Positions 33,300 through 44,230 of a stretch of 64,000 bases of DNA are shown here, one piece after another. Position numbers and translations under genes: made by a program. The stretch comes from Balaenoptera acutorostrata (Eukaryota; Chordata; Mammalia; Artiodactyla; Balaenopteridae), in contig NC_080071.1 in NCBI RefSeq assembly GCF_949987535.1, positions 29,782,236 through 29,846,235 of the forward strand, in the 5' to 3' direction. The stretch's first letter is position 1. Every line of letters begins with the position of its first letter. Under the pieces are notes generated by a model. It had not been told where the DNA came from, searched no databases, and was given only the letters and a program-made list of their open reading frames with translations.

Positions 33300-36200
33300 A
33301 TTTTGGAGAAGGTGCCTCTGACCTAGCCAAAAAGCAGACTTCACTAAATGAGGTAATCATTTAAATGTACAATCCCTTTTGATTGCTGGCTCAAGGCCCA
33401 AACTCATACTCATACCTAAGGAAGATCTCGCCAGATTAAGTCAACTGGAGTGTTGCCTGCATTCATTGTGTAAGACTTGTATCATCATACATATCCTGTA
33501 ACTGAGGCCAGAGTTTTGGGCAAAAGTGGTCATTCACATCAACAGTGTAATTTGGATTGAAAAAGCTGAGGGTTTTGCTAGCATCACAATGGTTTTATTT
33601 AAGACATTGTTCATGTCTGTCTAAATGAAAACAAGATTCTGGGTTGGCTCACTGAAAGAAATTTTACCTTTTCTTACAGGGTTAGAGGTTGAGAGACTTG
33701 GAAAGTAGCTGTGCTTTTTGAACTCCTGGCAGGAGACAAATCTTTCTTTCAGCACATAAAATCTTAGTGATTGAATTATGCATGTGTTAAAAGCCCCCAG
33801 AAGAGAATTGCTCATCTTATTAAGTAGAGAATCTACTGATAGAGGCAGGAAGTAGTGGCTAAGAGGAGGGAAAAAGAAGGTCACCCTGGCAAAGATAGGT
33901 GTTCCAGTTGGGAAAGGGGTGACCTGGTGATACTCACACCTTCTTTGGAAAAGAAGGAAGTATTTCCTGGGGCCCTGGCTCAGGCTCACCTAGTATATGC
34001 TGGGTTTCATTCACTACCAACCAGAAAGAAATGCCAGTTTGGTGGGTGAAATCTCCTAAGAGCCAGGTTATGGCAGATTGGAAAAAAAATCTATGAATTC
34101 TTCTAATGATAGGGGAGACATAGAGACCTGGATTTGTCAGGAATACATAAGACATCTCGACAGGGGCCTGAAACCCAGGGGTATGTGTAGGGTAGTAAGT
34201 ACTACTTCCTTGGGAATTTCCTCCCATCTGAGTCCTTGGCTGGCATGGCTGAGGACATATGTTCATTACATCTGAACAGAAATGCACTATTGCCTGACAG
34301 ACATGGCCTGACTTGATGGTGGAAACACATCTCTTTTGGATACTATGACACCTACTAAAGTTGTTGCCCTTAGAGCCTCTACCCGTTGGAAAAAACGGTG
34401 CCCCTTTTCTAAAATGTATGGATAAAAATTAAAATAATATTAAGCTGGAATATGCACAATTTACATTAAAGAGAAATTAAAATAGTTTTTCCCCTGGGTT
34501 TTCAGATTACAATATTCTGGATAAATTCACTGAAACTGAACTTAAATTTCTTTCTCTTTCTCACTCATTTTTTTGGTGCCCAAGCATGTTTAGTCTGCCC
34601 ATTTAGTAATTCAGCAAGTCCACTAGCCAGCTCAAATGTGAAAGTTTTTTTTTTAATATCCCATCTTTATTTTAGTCTTGAACTTACTTGCCAGTCATTC
34701 TTGACACTACACAAAATTGAATAGTTGTATGAGTATGTAGATATGTCTAAGACAGTAATTTTGTAAACTTTTAATAGAAAACTCAAAGAGAATTACTATA
34801 GCTCTTTTGCCTTTTATCATCATAAATATCCTGAAACCAGGATTTAAATTGGGAACAGCAGACTTTGGAGATAGGGTGGGGTTGAGTGAGGCTTAGCATA
34901 CCCTATCCGAAAACATATTTTGATAAACATTTCTTCTGGGAAACCAGGGAACTGAACAATTAAAAACTTTCATATGGTACTAGGCAGGGAAATGTCTAAT
35001 AGCTACAGCTAATAAATTGGTTTCAGGAATTGGAGCACATAGTGGAAGAGTGAGAAAGCATTGAAATGTTATGCATATTAATACCAATCTGATGCATTTG
35101 TAAATTTGTGACATTAATAATCTATGTACAAAAATTAACATAATTTTATAATTATAATTATAAAAGGAGCTAAGTTTCTAAGAAAAGCATGTGAATTAAA
35201 ATGAGACAAATATTTCAAATCATGATCATTTAAAAAGTTATCTTATGACAATTACAAGAATATTTTAAATTAACAGAACAATTTTCCAAAATCTAAGTAA
35301 AAACAAATTCTATTTTATTCTATTCTAGAAAAATCCCACAATTTTGAAGATGGGTTAATTCATCTGAAAATAAAACAATTTTTGCCATGAATTTTAACAC
35401 ACAAAGTCTGTTATGTACAGAATCATGCACAGAAACCAATTATTTGCAAGACAGATCAAACCTGCCTAAAGAACTGAAAAAGTTAATTTAGGACTTAATA
35501 AACAAAAAGTCTATATTTGCAGATATGTTATTCATTGAGATATTACGGGTTTGAAAATTGTTAATAAAAATTATAACTTATGGGAATTTAAATATATCTT
35601 TAAAATTTTTCTTATTTACTCAAAAAGTGTTTTAAAATTAATTTCACTGGTTCACTCTCTGAATTAAGTTTTCTCAGCAGATGGGCATGTCTCATCTGCT
35701 AATTTACCAGTTATTTGAGTTTCTTGCCAACTGAAGTATTTCAAAACTTGGGATATTTATACAATCTGCTCAGGGGTGAGCTGTTAGCCTACGACTGTCC
35801 ATGTCTTCACGAGAAAAGTATTAACTACTCTATCACGTGTGGTTCAAGTCTAACATCAAGTCTATTTTCATTTTCCCGAGGTAAATGAAAACTGCTTAAA
35901 CCTCTTCATGCCAGATGGGAAGGAATCCTAGAATACACTCTTGGGGTTCCCTCAATCCCTTTGCTCATCCAAAAATTGTGGTGGCTTTCTATACAACAAA
36001 AAGGCCAATCCACTTTCACTTCTATCTGGGGAGGAACTTTGTGTCTTAAGATCTGCTGTTGTCTTGTGGTCATCATTCCTTGCTGCTACACACTGTCCCT
36101 TTTGTGTGTCCACTTGACTGTCCAGAGCTGCAGGGAAGTCACCCTCAGCCAACTTCTGCCACAGGTCATCCTAAGCTTTCAAAGGAGGCCACATAGGTGG

Positions 36201-36774
36201 GTGGCTCAGCTTGATGCAGGGTTCCTTCCCTTGAGGTCTCTGGAGATCACCTAAGTGCCCAGGCAGCTAAGTTCTGCCCAGAAGTGCTGTGCTTGAGCTG
36301 ATTAGAGGGTCAGTCCATCACAGAATATGCAACTACTCTCCCTCTTTCCAATCTCAGAAATTCGGGGAGGCTAGGGAGGGGTTGGCCAACCTCCTTTCCT
36401 TTCCAACTTTCAAGACATCGAGTATTCATTCCACATCCTTCATCAGAAAACAGAGCTTGCTTGCCTTTGACTGGGTCAAGATTATTTTTAATGGGAAATA
36501 TCAATATTTTCTCTGCTTCCCTGATCAGTCATCCTGCCCAGTATAATTAAAGGGAATCTCTGGAATCTATCTTGCTAATGCAACAAGTAAATAACCACCA
36601 CTACTACCAACAACAACACAATTCAAAACAGAAGTTAAATCTTTGGTGGGTCACCCCACTACTTTTATACCATTATGTAGCATGAGAATCTTCAGGTGCC
36701 TCTCTATTTTTAAAAAATCTCTACTTTTTCCAGTGAACTACCTATATCTTCTCTTAGGTGGAAATTCAGTAATT
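33300..36774. other. Long unassigned stretch (mostly single-copy in appearance)
   Basis: No recognisable repeat or gene across about 3.4 kb apart from the weak minus-strand coding candidate at 35952-36168. The minus-strand frame 33934-34287 (117 codons) has no recognised motif and ordinary noncoding composition, so I do not call it a gene. Confidence 0.4.
35952..36168 (-). other. Uncharacterised minus-strand coding-like segment
   Basis: On the minus strand a frame reads DDLWQKLAEGDFPAALDSQV and continues hydrophilic, charged and Ser/Thr/Gln-rich to QFLDEQRD before a TGA. The only in-frame codon before GAT is TAG, forming agcttag|gat, which could serve as a splice acceptor, although the preceding tract is a weak polypyrimidine run. 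Composition is more protein-like than neighbouring frames. It could be a terminal exon, a decayed retrocopy or chance. I do not recognise the protein. Confidence 0.22.
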
Positions 36775-36789
36775 TAGGTAACAATTTTA

Positions 36790-37140
36790 TTATTTTTAAA
36801 TTTTTTAAAAATTAAATTTATTTATTTACTTTTTAAAAATTTTTGGCTGCATTGGGTCTTCGTTGCTGTGCATGGGCTTTATTTGTGGCGAGCAGGGGCT
36901 ACTCTTCATTGCAGTGTGCAGGCTTCTCATTGCGGTGGCTTCTCTTGTTGTGGAGCATGGGCTCTAAGTGCCTGGGCTTCAGTAGTTGTGGCTTGCAGGC
37001 TCTTGAGCACAGGCTCAGTAGTTGTGGTGCACGGGCTTAGTTGTTCCATGGCATGTGGGATCTTCCCAGACCAGGGATTCAACCCGTGTCCCCTGCATTG
37101 GCAGGCGGATTCTTAACCACTGCACCACCAGGGAAGTCCC
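36790..37140 (-). mobile_element. CHR-type SINE (antisense)
   Basis: aaatttttggctgcattggg, gattcaacccgtgtcccctg, accaccagggaagtccc. Exact 15-bp duplication taggtaacaatttta at 36775-36789 and 37141-37155. Confidence 0.95.
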
Positions 37141-37197
37141 TAGGTAACAATTTTAGGTGGGGCCTATTTTTGTCTATTCTCCAGGTGGGATATAGAG

Positions 37198-37401
37198 CAG
37201 TGCTGTTTAGTAAAACTTTCTGTGATAATGAAAATGTTCTCTATCTGTGCTGTTTAATATGGTAGCCACTAGGCCCATGTGGCCATTGAGCACTTGATGT
37301 GGCACATGCAACTGAGAAACTGAAATTTTAATTTTATTTAATTTTAGATAAATTTAAATAGCATGCATGTCTAATAGTTAATGCATTGGACAGAGTACTT
37401 G
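37198..37401 (+). mobile_element. Non-autonomous DNA transposon relic (MER type)
   Basis: cagtgctgtttagtaaaact, tctatctgtgctgtttaata, tggtagccactaggcccatg, tggccattgagcacttgatg, tgaaattttaattttattta, then ttggacagagtact follows a dispersed mammalian element with long inverted ends. The family name is uncertain. Confidence 0.6.
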
Positions 37402-38377
37402 CCTTAGCTACTCTTTATGAAAGAAATTAATCAAAATTCATTTCCAGAGTGAATTTTTTTCTTAACTCTGAGTTTAAACTCCTTTTCAAACCAAACTAAA
37501 CAAAAACTTCATCTGGTATTTTTCAAAAACACACATGCTGAAAATGTGTATTTTTGTTCTTTTATCAAAACAAAAGATTATTATAAACATTAGAACCAGA
37601 TATTTTTGCTGCATAAGCCTTACCCATCAGCCTTTCCCTCTTCCACAGCATGGCTTTTACAAGTTAAACATTTGCAATGGTAACATAAATATTTCTCTCC
37701 AAAATTAACACACACTGAATTTCAAGTGCAGAGAGACATTCTTCAACCCCACAACCTATCTTTCTGTCAACATAACCTGTCTGACAAAGCTGTTCTATGA
37801 ATTGACTCATTTATGAAATGTGCTTTTTTGCCTCTTAAGACTCTGCTGTGTAGAGAAATTGGAAACTAAAAATAAATGTGAACTTATGTTATTTCTTCGG
37901 GCTTACTATCTCTTTGACAACTTGCCTTCAACTAAAACAGGCCTGAGACTGGTTAAGAGTCTCATCTAACAGACTCGGGTTTCTGTCCTACCCAAAAAAC
38001 TAAATATATATGAAGCTCTGTTGTCTTCAGTAGGAGGTATTTTAATTTATCATGTGGCCACTGTTTGCCCATGGTTATTTTTAGAAGCCTGTTCATATTG
38101 GACAATTGTATACTCTGCCACAGGGGCTAAAGTTAGTTGCCAAAGATCCATTTATCTTCTCTCTCACTCACTGGGCCCCCAGTCTCTAAAATTATATATT
38201 AAAAAATGTCTGACCACTCAGGAATAATTCCAATGTTCAAACATCATACATTTTTTGGTAGCTAAAAAGTGAATCTGCAAAGAAAAATGATTCACTTTTG
38301 CTTCTGTGACCAAAAGGCTAAGGAATTTCATTGGAAAAATGACTATATTTAGGGAGTCTAATTTATGCAACTTGTGG
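37402..38377. other. Unassigned stretch
   Basis: No gene or confident repeat seen. Ends at the 7SK retrocopy target site. Confidence 0.4.
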
Positions 38378-38408
38378 TCAATAGGTCTTTTTTTTTTTTT
38401 TTTTTTTT

Positions 38409-38740
38409 TAAAGGCAGACTGCCACGTGCAGAGCCTCATTTGGATGTGTCTGGAGTCTTGGAAGCTTGACTACCCTACGTTCTCCTACAAATGGACCTTG
38501 AGAGCTTGTTTGGAGGTTCTAGCAGGGGAGCGCAGCTACTCATATACCCTTGACCGAAGAAGAACGGTCCTCCTCTATCGGGGAAGGTCGTCCTCTTCGA
38601 CCGAGCGCGCAGCTTCGGGAGGGACGCACATGGAGCGGTGAGCAAGGAAGGGGACACCCGCCTAGCCAGCCAGATCAGCCGAATCAACCCTGGCGATCAA
38701 TGGGGTGACAGATGTCGCTGCCAGATCGCCCTCACATCCG
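38409..38740 (-). pseudogene. RN7SK: 7SK small nuclear RNA retrocopy (full length)
   Basis: 7SK RNA holds P-TEFb inactive with HEXIM and LARP7. On the minus strand the block runs from GGATGTGAGGGCGATCTGG at 38739 through CTGTCACCCCATTGATCGCC, GGTTGATTCGGCTGATCTGG, CGCTCCATGTGCGTCCCTCC, GCGCGCTCGGTCGAAGAGGA, CTAGAACCTCCAAACAAGC and CAAGACTCCAGACACATCC to CAGTCTGCCTTT at about 38409. It then passes into a poly(A) tail (T run 38388-38408). Exact duplications tcaataggtctttt flank it (38378-38391, 38741-38754), proving L1-mediated retroposition. From memory it is very close to the conserved 7SK sequence, with an apparent small insertion in the hairpin near 38572 (TTCTTCTTCGG). The right flank shows no TATA box or proximal sequence element, so it probably lacks the native Pol III promoter. 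Confidence 0.95.
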
Positions 38741-38754
38741 TCAATAGGTCTTTT

Positions 38755-39849
38755 AATAAACGATTGGCATACCTGCGTCTTCAGTAAACATGGTTTAAAA
38801 GCTGGCTCTGGAGGAAACTGAATAGAATTACAATTCAAATGTATTTACTCATTTGCCCAACAAATTATTTTCTACTGGAATGAAAAGTTACAGCTGATTT
38901 AAAGAATGTATTTTCCCCTCAGCTGTCTAATATAGTGGCCTGGGACATGCACCATGACTATAATAATAATTTATTCAAGAATTCAAAGCTGCTGTATAGT
39001 CTGTACAAGTATCATGGAAAATCATACTTCATTTAAAATTCTTGTATTGAAGAAGAAAGTCATACATCAGAATGTGCATCAGCAATGTACCAACAGGGAT
39101 GTGTAGTAAACAAATGCCAGGAAATTAAGGCTGATGGCTTAGACTTTTTTCTCCTGTGGGTCTAAGCATTAAAAAGAATTACATACTGAAGGAAGCATAC
39201 TTGTACCAAATGGTAATAACACTGCATCACTGGGTTGGTCTCTGAGCCCAAATTGGGATTGATTAATACTCTCACCCATGCACTATGGCTAGGGACAAGC
39301 ACATGAGAAATGCATAGATATACATTATTTATTTCTGTTGTACTTAGCACAGTGGGATCTGTGCCCTTTAAAAATTAATTATGTAGATGCTGAAATGGGT
39401 AATTTGGAGTCGGTGAAGGGTTTGTTATACTGAGCATGTTTCCTGACTTCACCAAAGAAATGATAAGAATAAAAGGACTCAAATCATAGCAAGAACTTTG
39501 CGGGAGGGTGGAAATTAACTTCCTAAACAAAGTAATGCGATGTGAAAACAACTCTCGTAGAATTGATACAATCTCTGTCCCTAAAATCTGTCAAAAATAG
39601 GGTACTTCCGCTTTGTCTGATAGGGGTGCGTTAAATGCAGCTTCTTTGGAAATAGGGGCTGTTCTACAACTAAGGCTGGGAGATGCCCATTTGTGGCTGT
39701 AAGTCTGGGATGTAGCCATTTTCTTCTGTCCACAGATGCTTGTGCTGCATACCCTGCCACAGACTTTGCTTTGCAATTGAGCCTACAGAGCTCAATAATT
39801 ATTTGTTGGGTCAAATGAATCAATGTAGGAAGAAATAAGGAACTTACTT
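38755..39849. other. Unassigned stretch with an L2-like tail
   Basis: No gene. A short segment at 39780-39830 (gcctacagagctcaataatt, atttgttgggtcaaatgaat) resembles the end of an L2/MIR-type repeat. Confidence 0.4.
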
Positions 39850-40070
39850 ATCTCTTACTACGTAACAACAGTACCTTGTATTTAGCAGCTTACAACACAA
39901 ACATTTATTATCTCACAGTTCCTGGGGATCGGGAATTCAGGAATGGCTCAGCTGGGTGGTTCTAGCGCAAGGTTTCTCATGAGTTGCGGGTAAGATGTTG
40001 GCCGGGATGTGGAAGCACAGACTAGGGCCTCTCTCCTATCGGAGTTTGGGAGCTGAAGGGCCATTATTAG
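39850..40070 (-). mobile_element. LTR-like repeat (antisense 3' part)
   Basis: ctacgtaacaacagtacct, acatttattatctcacagtt, gaatggctcagctgggtggt, aagatgttggccgggatgtgg follows the antisense of the same MaLR-like LTR family as at 53385-53825. Confidence 0.7.
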
Positions 40071-41680
40071 CGGCAGGTGGCAAGCACAATGAAGTAAGGG
40101 GTGGAGATCCCAAATTGAGGGGTATCTGAAATTCGGCCAGAGGAAATGGAACTATATAACGAAGCACTAGGAGGAGTCAGAATGTCAAAGCAGACTGAAG
40201 AGGAGTGAGGCGAGAGCCACGGAGCAAGCAGACTGTACGTGACTTGAAACAGAGCGGACAGGACGGCGGATCACGTTGTGAGAAAAGAACGAGGCTGGGA
40301 AGCGCCAGCCAGAGCGTCCTGATTTGGGCTCTCAGCAGCTCCAAGTGCCTGCCCTTGCTCCCCCGGGTGGCAGGGAGGAGTTAACAGATGGGATAGGTGG
40401 AGAAGGAGTTTTAAGAGGAGGAGTTTTCACCCTGAAAGCAGCCCTCTGTAGGCAGTTGCCTGCTCACCGTGGTGTAGTTCAAACCCTGCTTCTCTCTTGT
40501 GTTTCCATGAACACCCACTCCGTCCAGCTCCTGACCTTGCTGGAGTCTCCAATATGACATCATGCTACTGCTTCTGTCATCATGGGATTCTGAAAATATT
40601 TATTCACAACCCTCACAGATTGAACAGAAAATCAATAAACATTAGGTTCCATCACAGTCTTTGAAAATACGTCACCATGAGAAATGTGTAAAGAATTTCC
40701 ATACGATTGAGAAAATTAGAAAATGGACCGGGTACCAGATAATATTAAGTAGTAATTCTTTTTCTTTTTTTTTCTTTTAGGAGTAACAGCGATATTGTGG
40801 TTACTTAGGAAAATGTCATTGGTGCTTAAAGTTCTAAAGCCCTAGACTGTGCTCTGGATACAAGCTCACTAGAAGATCGTTACTTTTTACTGATCTTGAT
40901 CTGAAAATTCTTACCCATGTAGTTATGATCATGTGTTTGACACCCTCATACCAGGCACAGTCTTCACCATGATCCACTCCCCTTGCCTGCCTCACCCTCT
41001 GACTCTGGAGCTGTGTCCAATCTTCCAACTTCTGACATGGTTACCTGTTAGCTAATGACGGCCTTGCCTCACTCCTTAGACCTGAAATTAGGCACTCCAT
41101 TTCTGGCTTCAGTATTTTGCTTCCTTCCTCAACTATGATTCAAGCTCTCCTTCTGGTTCTATGACATGAGTTTTCCTAATATATATCTTTGGACTTCTTC
41201 CTAGTTCAGAGTGTGTGTCCTTGCTGGATTTGTCACAAATATGAGACAAGATCTTCACATTGATGACCATGTTGACGTGCATGAAACCTGTGTGAAACAC
41301 ATCAGCTCTTCTTTTCCTATTTCAAAGTCCATGTCCCTCCTTGGAACACCCACTAGATTTACTTCCTGTCTAAAGGATGCTTCCTATAGTTAACTCATTG
41401 TCGAGTGAAAATGACTGACATGCACAAAATCCAGTGAATGACCAGCTTTATCCTGGCTTGGCAGATCAACCCCACTCATGGCTCTTGAACAACTTATCAG
41501 TCATGTTACCCCACATGCCCACTTCTTTATTTTACCCCCGTATGTCATCGAATTATGCCAGAACTTCTACTAAATGTTTGCAGTAGTTTTAGAGAGAGTG
41601 CCTCAGAGAGCACCGGGATTGGGAAACTTCTGATCCTCACAGACCCAGAACGTAAACTCCCAAATTACAATATAAAAATT
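40071..41680. other. Unassigned stretch, locally CpG-containing
   Basis: No gene recognised. 40060-40330 holds clustered CpG dinucleotides (gaggcgagagccacggag, gcggacaggacggcggatca) unlike its surroundings, without a matching repeat family. The rest is ordinary A+T-rich DNA. Confidence 0.4.
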
Positions 41681-41686
41681 CATGTA

Positions 41687-41813
41687 GGGACTTCCCCGGA
41701 GGTCTAGTTGTTAAGACTCCGCTCTTCCAATTCAGGGGGCGTGGGTTCGCTCTCTGGTCAGGGAACTAAGATCCCACATGCCGTGCTGTGGGATCTAAAA
41801 AAAAAAAAAAAAA
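41687..41813 (+). mobile_element. Short tRNA-derived SINE (sense)
   Basis: gggacttccccggaggtcta, gggcgtgggttcgctctctg, caggg then aactaagatcccacatgcc, ending in an A17-like tail. It is the short form lacking the middle module. Confidence 0.9.
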
Positions 41814-42197
41814 TTCTTAAAAAGAATGATCTAAATCAATTACTCACCCCACTATTAAATAGTAAACTCCATAAACCTGAGAGCATTTTAGAGTAAGTGA
41901 CATCTTTAGGAGTTAACTCACATGTGTTCTTCCCTTGGCCAAGAGAATTTCCAGCAACCCCTGTGGGTTCACTCAACTCCCAGCTCACCCTTCCACTGTA
42001 TTCTGGGACCCATCTCCAGGGAACACTGCTTATTGGAGCAGCATAACCTGAGGCTCAGGTAAAGAGGAAACTTCTCATCCATTTTTAGGAACCTAGGAAA
42101 TGGCTTATATTTATTTGACCCTAATTGAATTCAATTACAAATACTTACTAAGTTTATTTGGTCTCCAATTCATTTTACCAGATTCTGGGATGCTGGA
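41814..42197. other. Unassigned stretch, possible L2 fragment
   Basis: 42105-42200 (tacaaatacttactaagttt, gattctgggatgctggaag) resembles an L2 3' fragment cut by the SINE and continuing as ctcaaggagctgtag after 43420. Confidence 0.4.
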
Positions 42198-42208
42198 AGG
42201 AATTTGTT

Positions 42209-42563
42209 TTTTTAAAAATTATTATTTATTTATTTATTTTTGGTTGTGTTGGGTCTTCGTTGCTACGTGCCGGCTTTCTCTAGTTGCGGCGAGTGGGGGC
42301 TACTCTTCTTTGTGGTGCGCGGGCTTCTCATTGTCGTGGCTTCTCTTGTTGTGGAGCATGGGCTCTAGGCGTGCACGCCTCAGTAGTTGTGGCACGTGGG
42401 CTCAGTAGTTGTGGCTCACGGGCTCTAGAGCTCAGGCTCAGTAGTTGTGGAGCACGGGCTTAGTTGCCCAGCAGCATGTGGTATCTTTCTGGGCCAGGGC
42501 TCGAACCCGTGTCCCTTGCATTGGTAGGCAGATTCTTAACCACTGCACCACCAGGGAAGCCCC
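42209..42563 (-). mobile_element. CHR-type SINE (antisense), long form
   Basis: atttatttttggttgtgttgg, repeated ctcagtagttgtgg modules, gctcgaacccgtgtcccttg, accagggaagcccc. Duplication aggaatttgtt at 42198-42208 and 42564-42574. Confidence 0.95.
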
Positions 42564-42612
42564 AGGAATTTGTTAATAAAAAAAAAAGTAAGAAATCATC
42601 CTTACCCTCAAG

Positions 42613-43405
42613 GGTGTGGAGAAAAGGGAAACCTACTGCACTGTTGGTGGGAATGTAAATTGATACAGCCACTATGGAGAACAGTATGGAGGTTCCTTAA
42701 AAAACTAAAAATAGAATTACCATATGATCCAGCAATCCCACTACTGGGCATATACCGTGAGAAAACCATAATTCAAAAAGACTCATGCACCACAATGTTC
42801 ATTACAGCACTATTTACACTAGCCAGGACGTGGAAGCAACCTAAGGGTCCATCAACAGATGAATGAATGGATAAAGATGTGGCACATATATACAATGGAA
42901 TATTACTCAGCCATAAAAAGGAATGAAACTGATTTATTTGTAGTGAGGTGGACGGACCTAGAGTCTGTCATACAGAGTGAAGTAAGTCAGAAAGAGAGAA
43001 ACAACTACCGTAGGCTAACGCATATATATGGAATCTAGAAAAATGGATATCGATGAACCTAGTGGTAGGGCAGGAATAAAGATGCAGACATTGAAGACGG
43101 ACTTGAGGACATGGGGGGGAAGGGGAGGCTGGGACGTAGTGAGAGAGTAGCATTGACATATATATACACTACCAAATTAAAATAGCTAGCTAGTCGGAAG
43201 CTGCTGCATAGAACAGGGAGATCAGCTTGGTGCTTTGTGATGACCTAGAGGGGTGGGATAGGGAGGGTGGGAGGGAGGCTCAAGAGGGAGGGAATATGGG
43301 GATATATGTATGCCTATAGCTGATTCACTTTGTTGTGCAGCAGAAACTAACACACCATTGCAAAGCAATTACACTCCAATAAAGGTGTATTTAAAAAGAA
43401 AGAAA
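42613..43405 (+). mobile_element. 5'-truncated L1 3' end
   Basis: Starts ggtgtggagaaaagggaaac in the last part of ORF2, passes gcatataccgtgagaaaacc, atggaatattactcagcc, the 3' UTR with a G-rich tract (43110-43140; acatggggggg), and ends gcaattacactccaataaag. Flanking 21-bp direct repeats (42592-42612 and 43406-43426, beginning gaaatcatcc) differ at two positions. ORF2 C-terminal text at 42570-42866 is read in one frame ([20 protein letters not shown]), but upstream domains are absent. Confidence 0.93.
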
Positions 43406-43426
43406 GAAATCATCCCTATCCTCAAG

Positions 43427-44230
43427 GAGCTGTAGCTTAATAAAAATTTACACATATAATTATTATATAACAGAGAAAGGTAAGAGTTCTGAGAGTCCAA
43501 GAAGGCCCTAAGTTGGTTTGAAGAAAGGAGACATTTGGGCAGTTGGGCAGAAAGGGGTGTCTGAGGCTGTATTTAGCATTTAGCACAGGCCTGCAGTAAT
43601 AAATGTGATTTTCATGGCAACAGTAGGAGAAGGAAGGGTGTTCTCTAGGCCAGGGGTTGGCAAACTTTTTCAGTAAAGGCCAGAAAATAAATACTTTAAG
43701 GTTCGCAGGTCACATCCTGTCTCCATTGCATACTTTTACACTCCTTCTCCTCTAGCATTAAACATGTAAAGCCATTCTTAGCTTAAGGGCTGTACAAAAA
43801 CAAGCTGCAGACCCAATCCCACAGGGCAGAGTGTGCCAACCCCCTTGTAGGCCACATGAACAAAGATGTTGATGTGAGAAGCTGCAGTGTGTTTCCTTTT
43901 GGCTGAAGGTTATGGAAGTTTGCAGGGGGGAGGAGAGAGTGGGAAATAGGATTGGAAAAGTTGGTTAAAGCTCTAGTTTGCAGAGCCTTGGCTGCCAGTG
44001 TAAGTTCATCAGGCAAGAGAGAAAAGCTGAAGGTTTCCAAGCAAGGAAAATGATATGACAAAGCTTCAATTTTGGAAGCTTAATTTGATGAGCATATATA
44101 AGGTGGAATCGTGTGGGTAGATGGGAGCAGTATACAAGGGAAAACACACAGGGTCTGCATTATATGGTAGTTATAGTGTTTGAAAGATGGAGACAGACAG
44201 AAGGGACCAGGTGCCTTTTTATGAAGAAAA
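43427..44230 (+). mobile_element. L2-like LINE relic
   Basis: Text such as ctcaaggagctgtagcttaa, gaagaaaggagacatttggg, aggcaagagagaaaagctga, gtgtttgaaagatggagacag has the general order of ancient L2 3' sequence. Assignment is tentative; a hAT relic lies within it. Confidence 0.4.
43651..43847 (-). mobile_element. hAT-Charlie relic (MER20-like) with inverted ends
   Basis: Ends caggggttggcaaactt and gtgtgccaaccccct are inverted repeats. The interior (cagtaaaggccagaaaataa, tactttaaggttcgcaggtc) matches the MER20-type element. Flanking octamers ctctaggc / ttgtaggc could be an 8-bp hAT target duplication. Confidence 0.75.

Noticed and set aside
33934..34287. 117-codon minus-strand frame
   Set aside because: No motif, no promoter or splice context, and ordinary composition for noncoding DNA.
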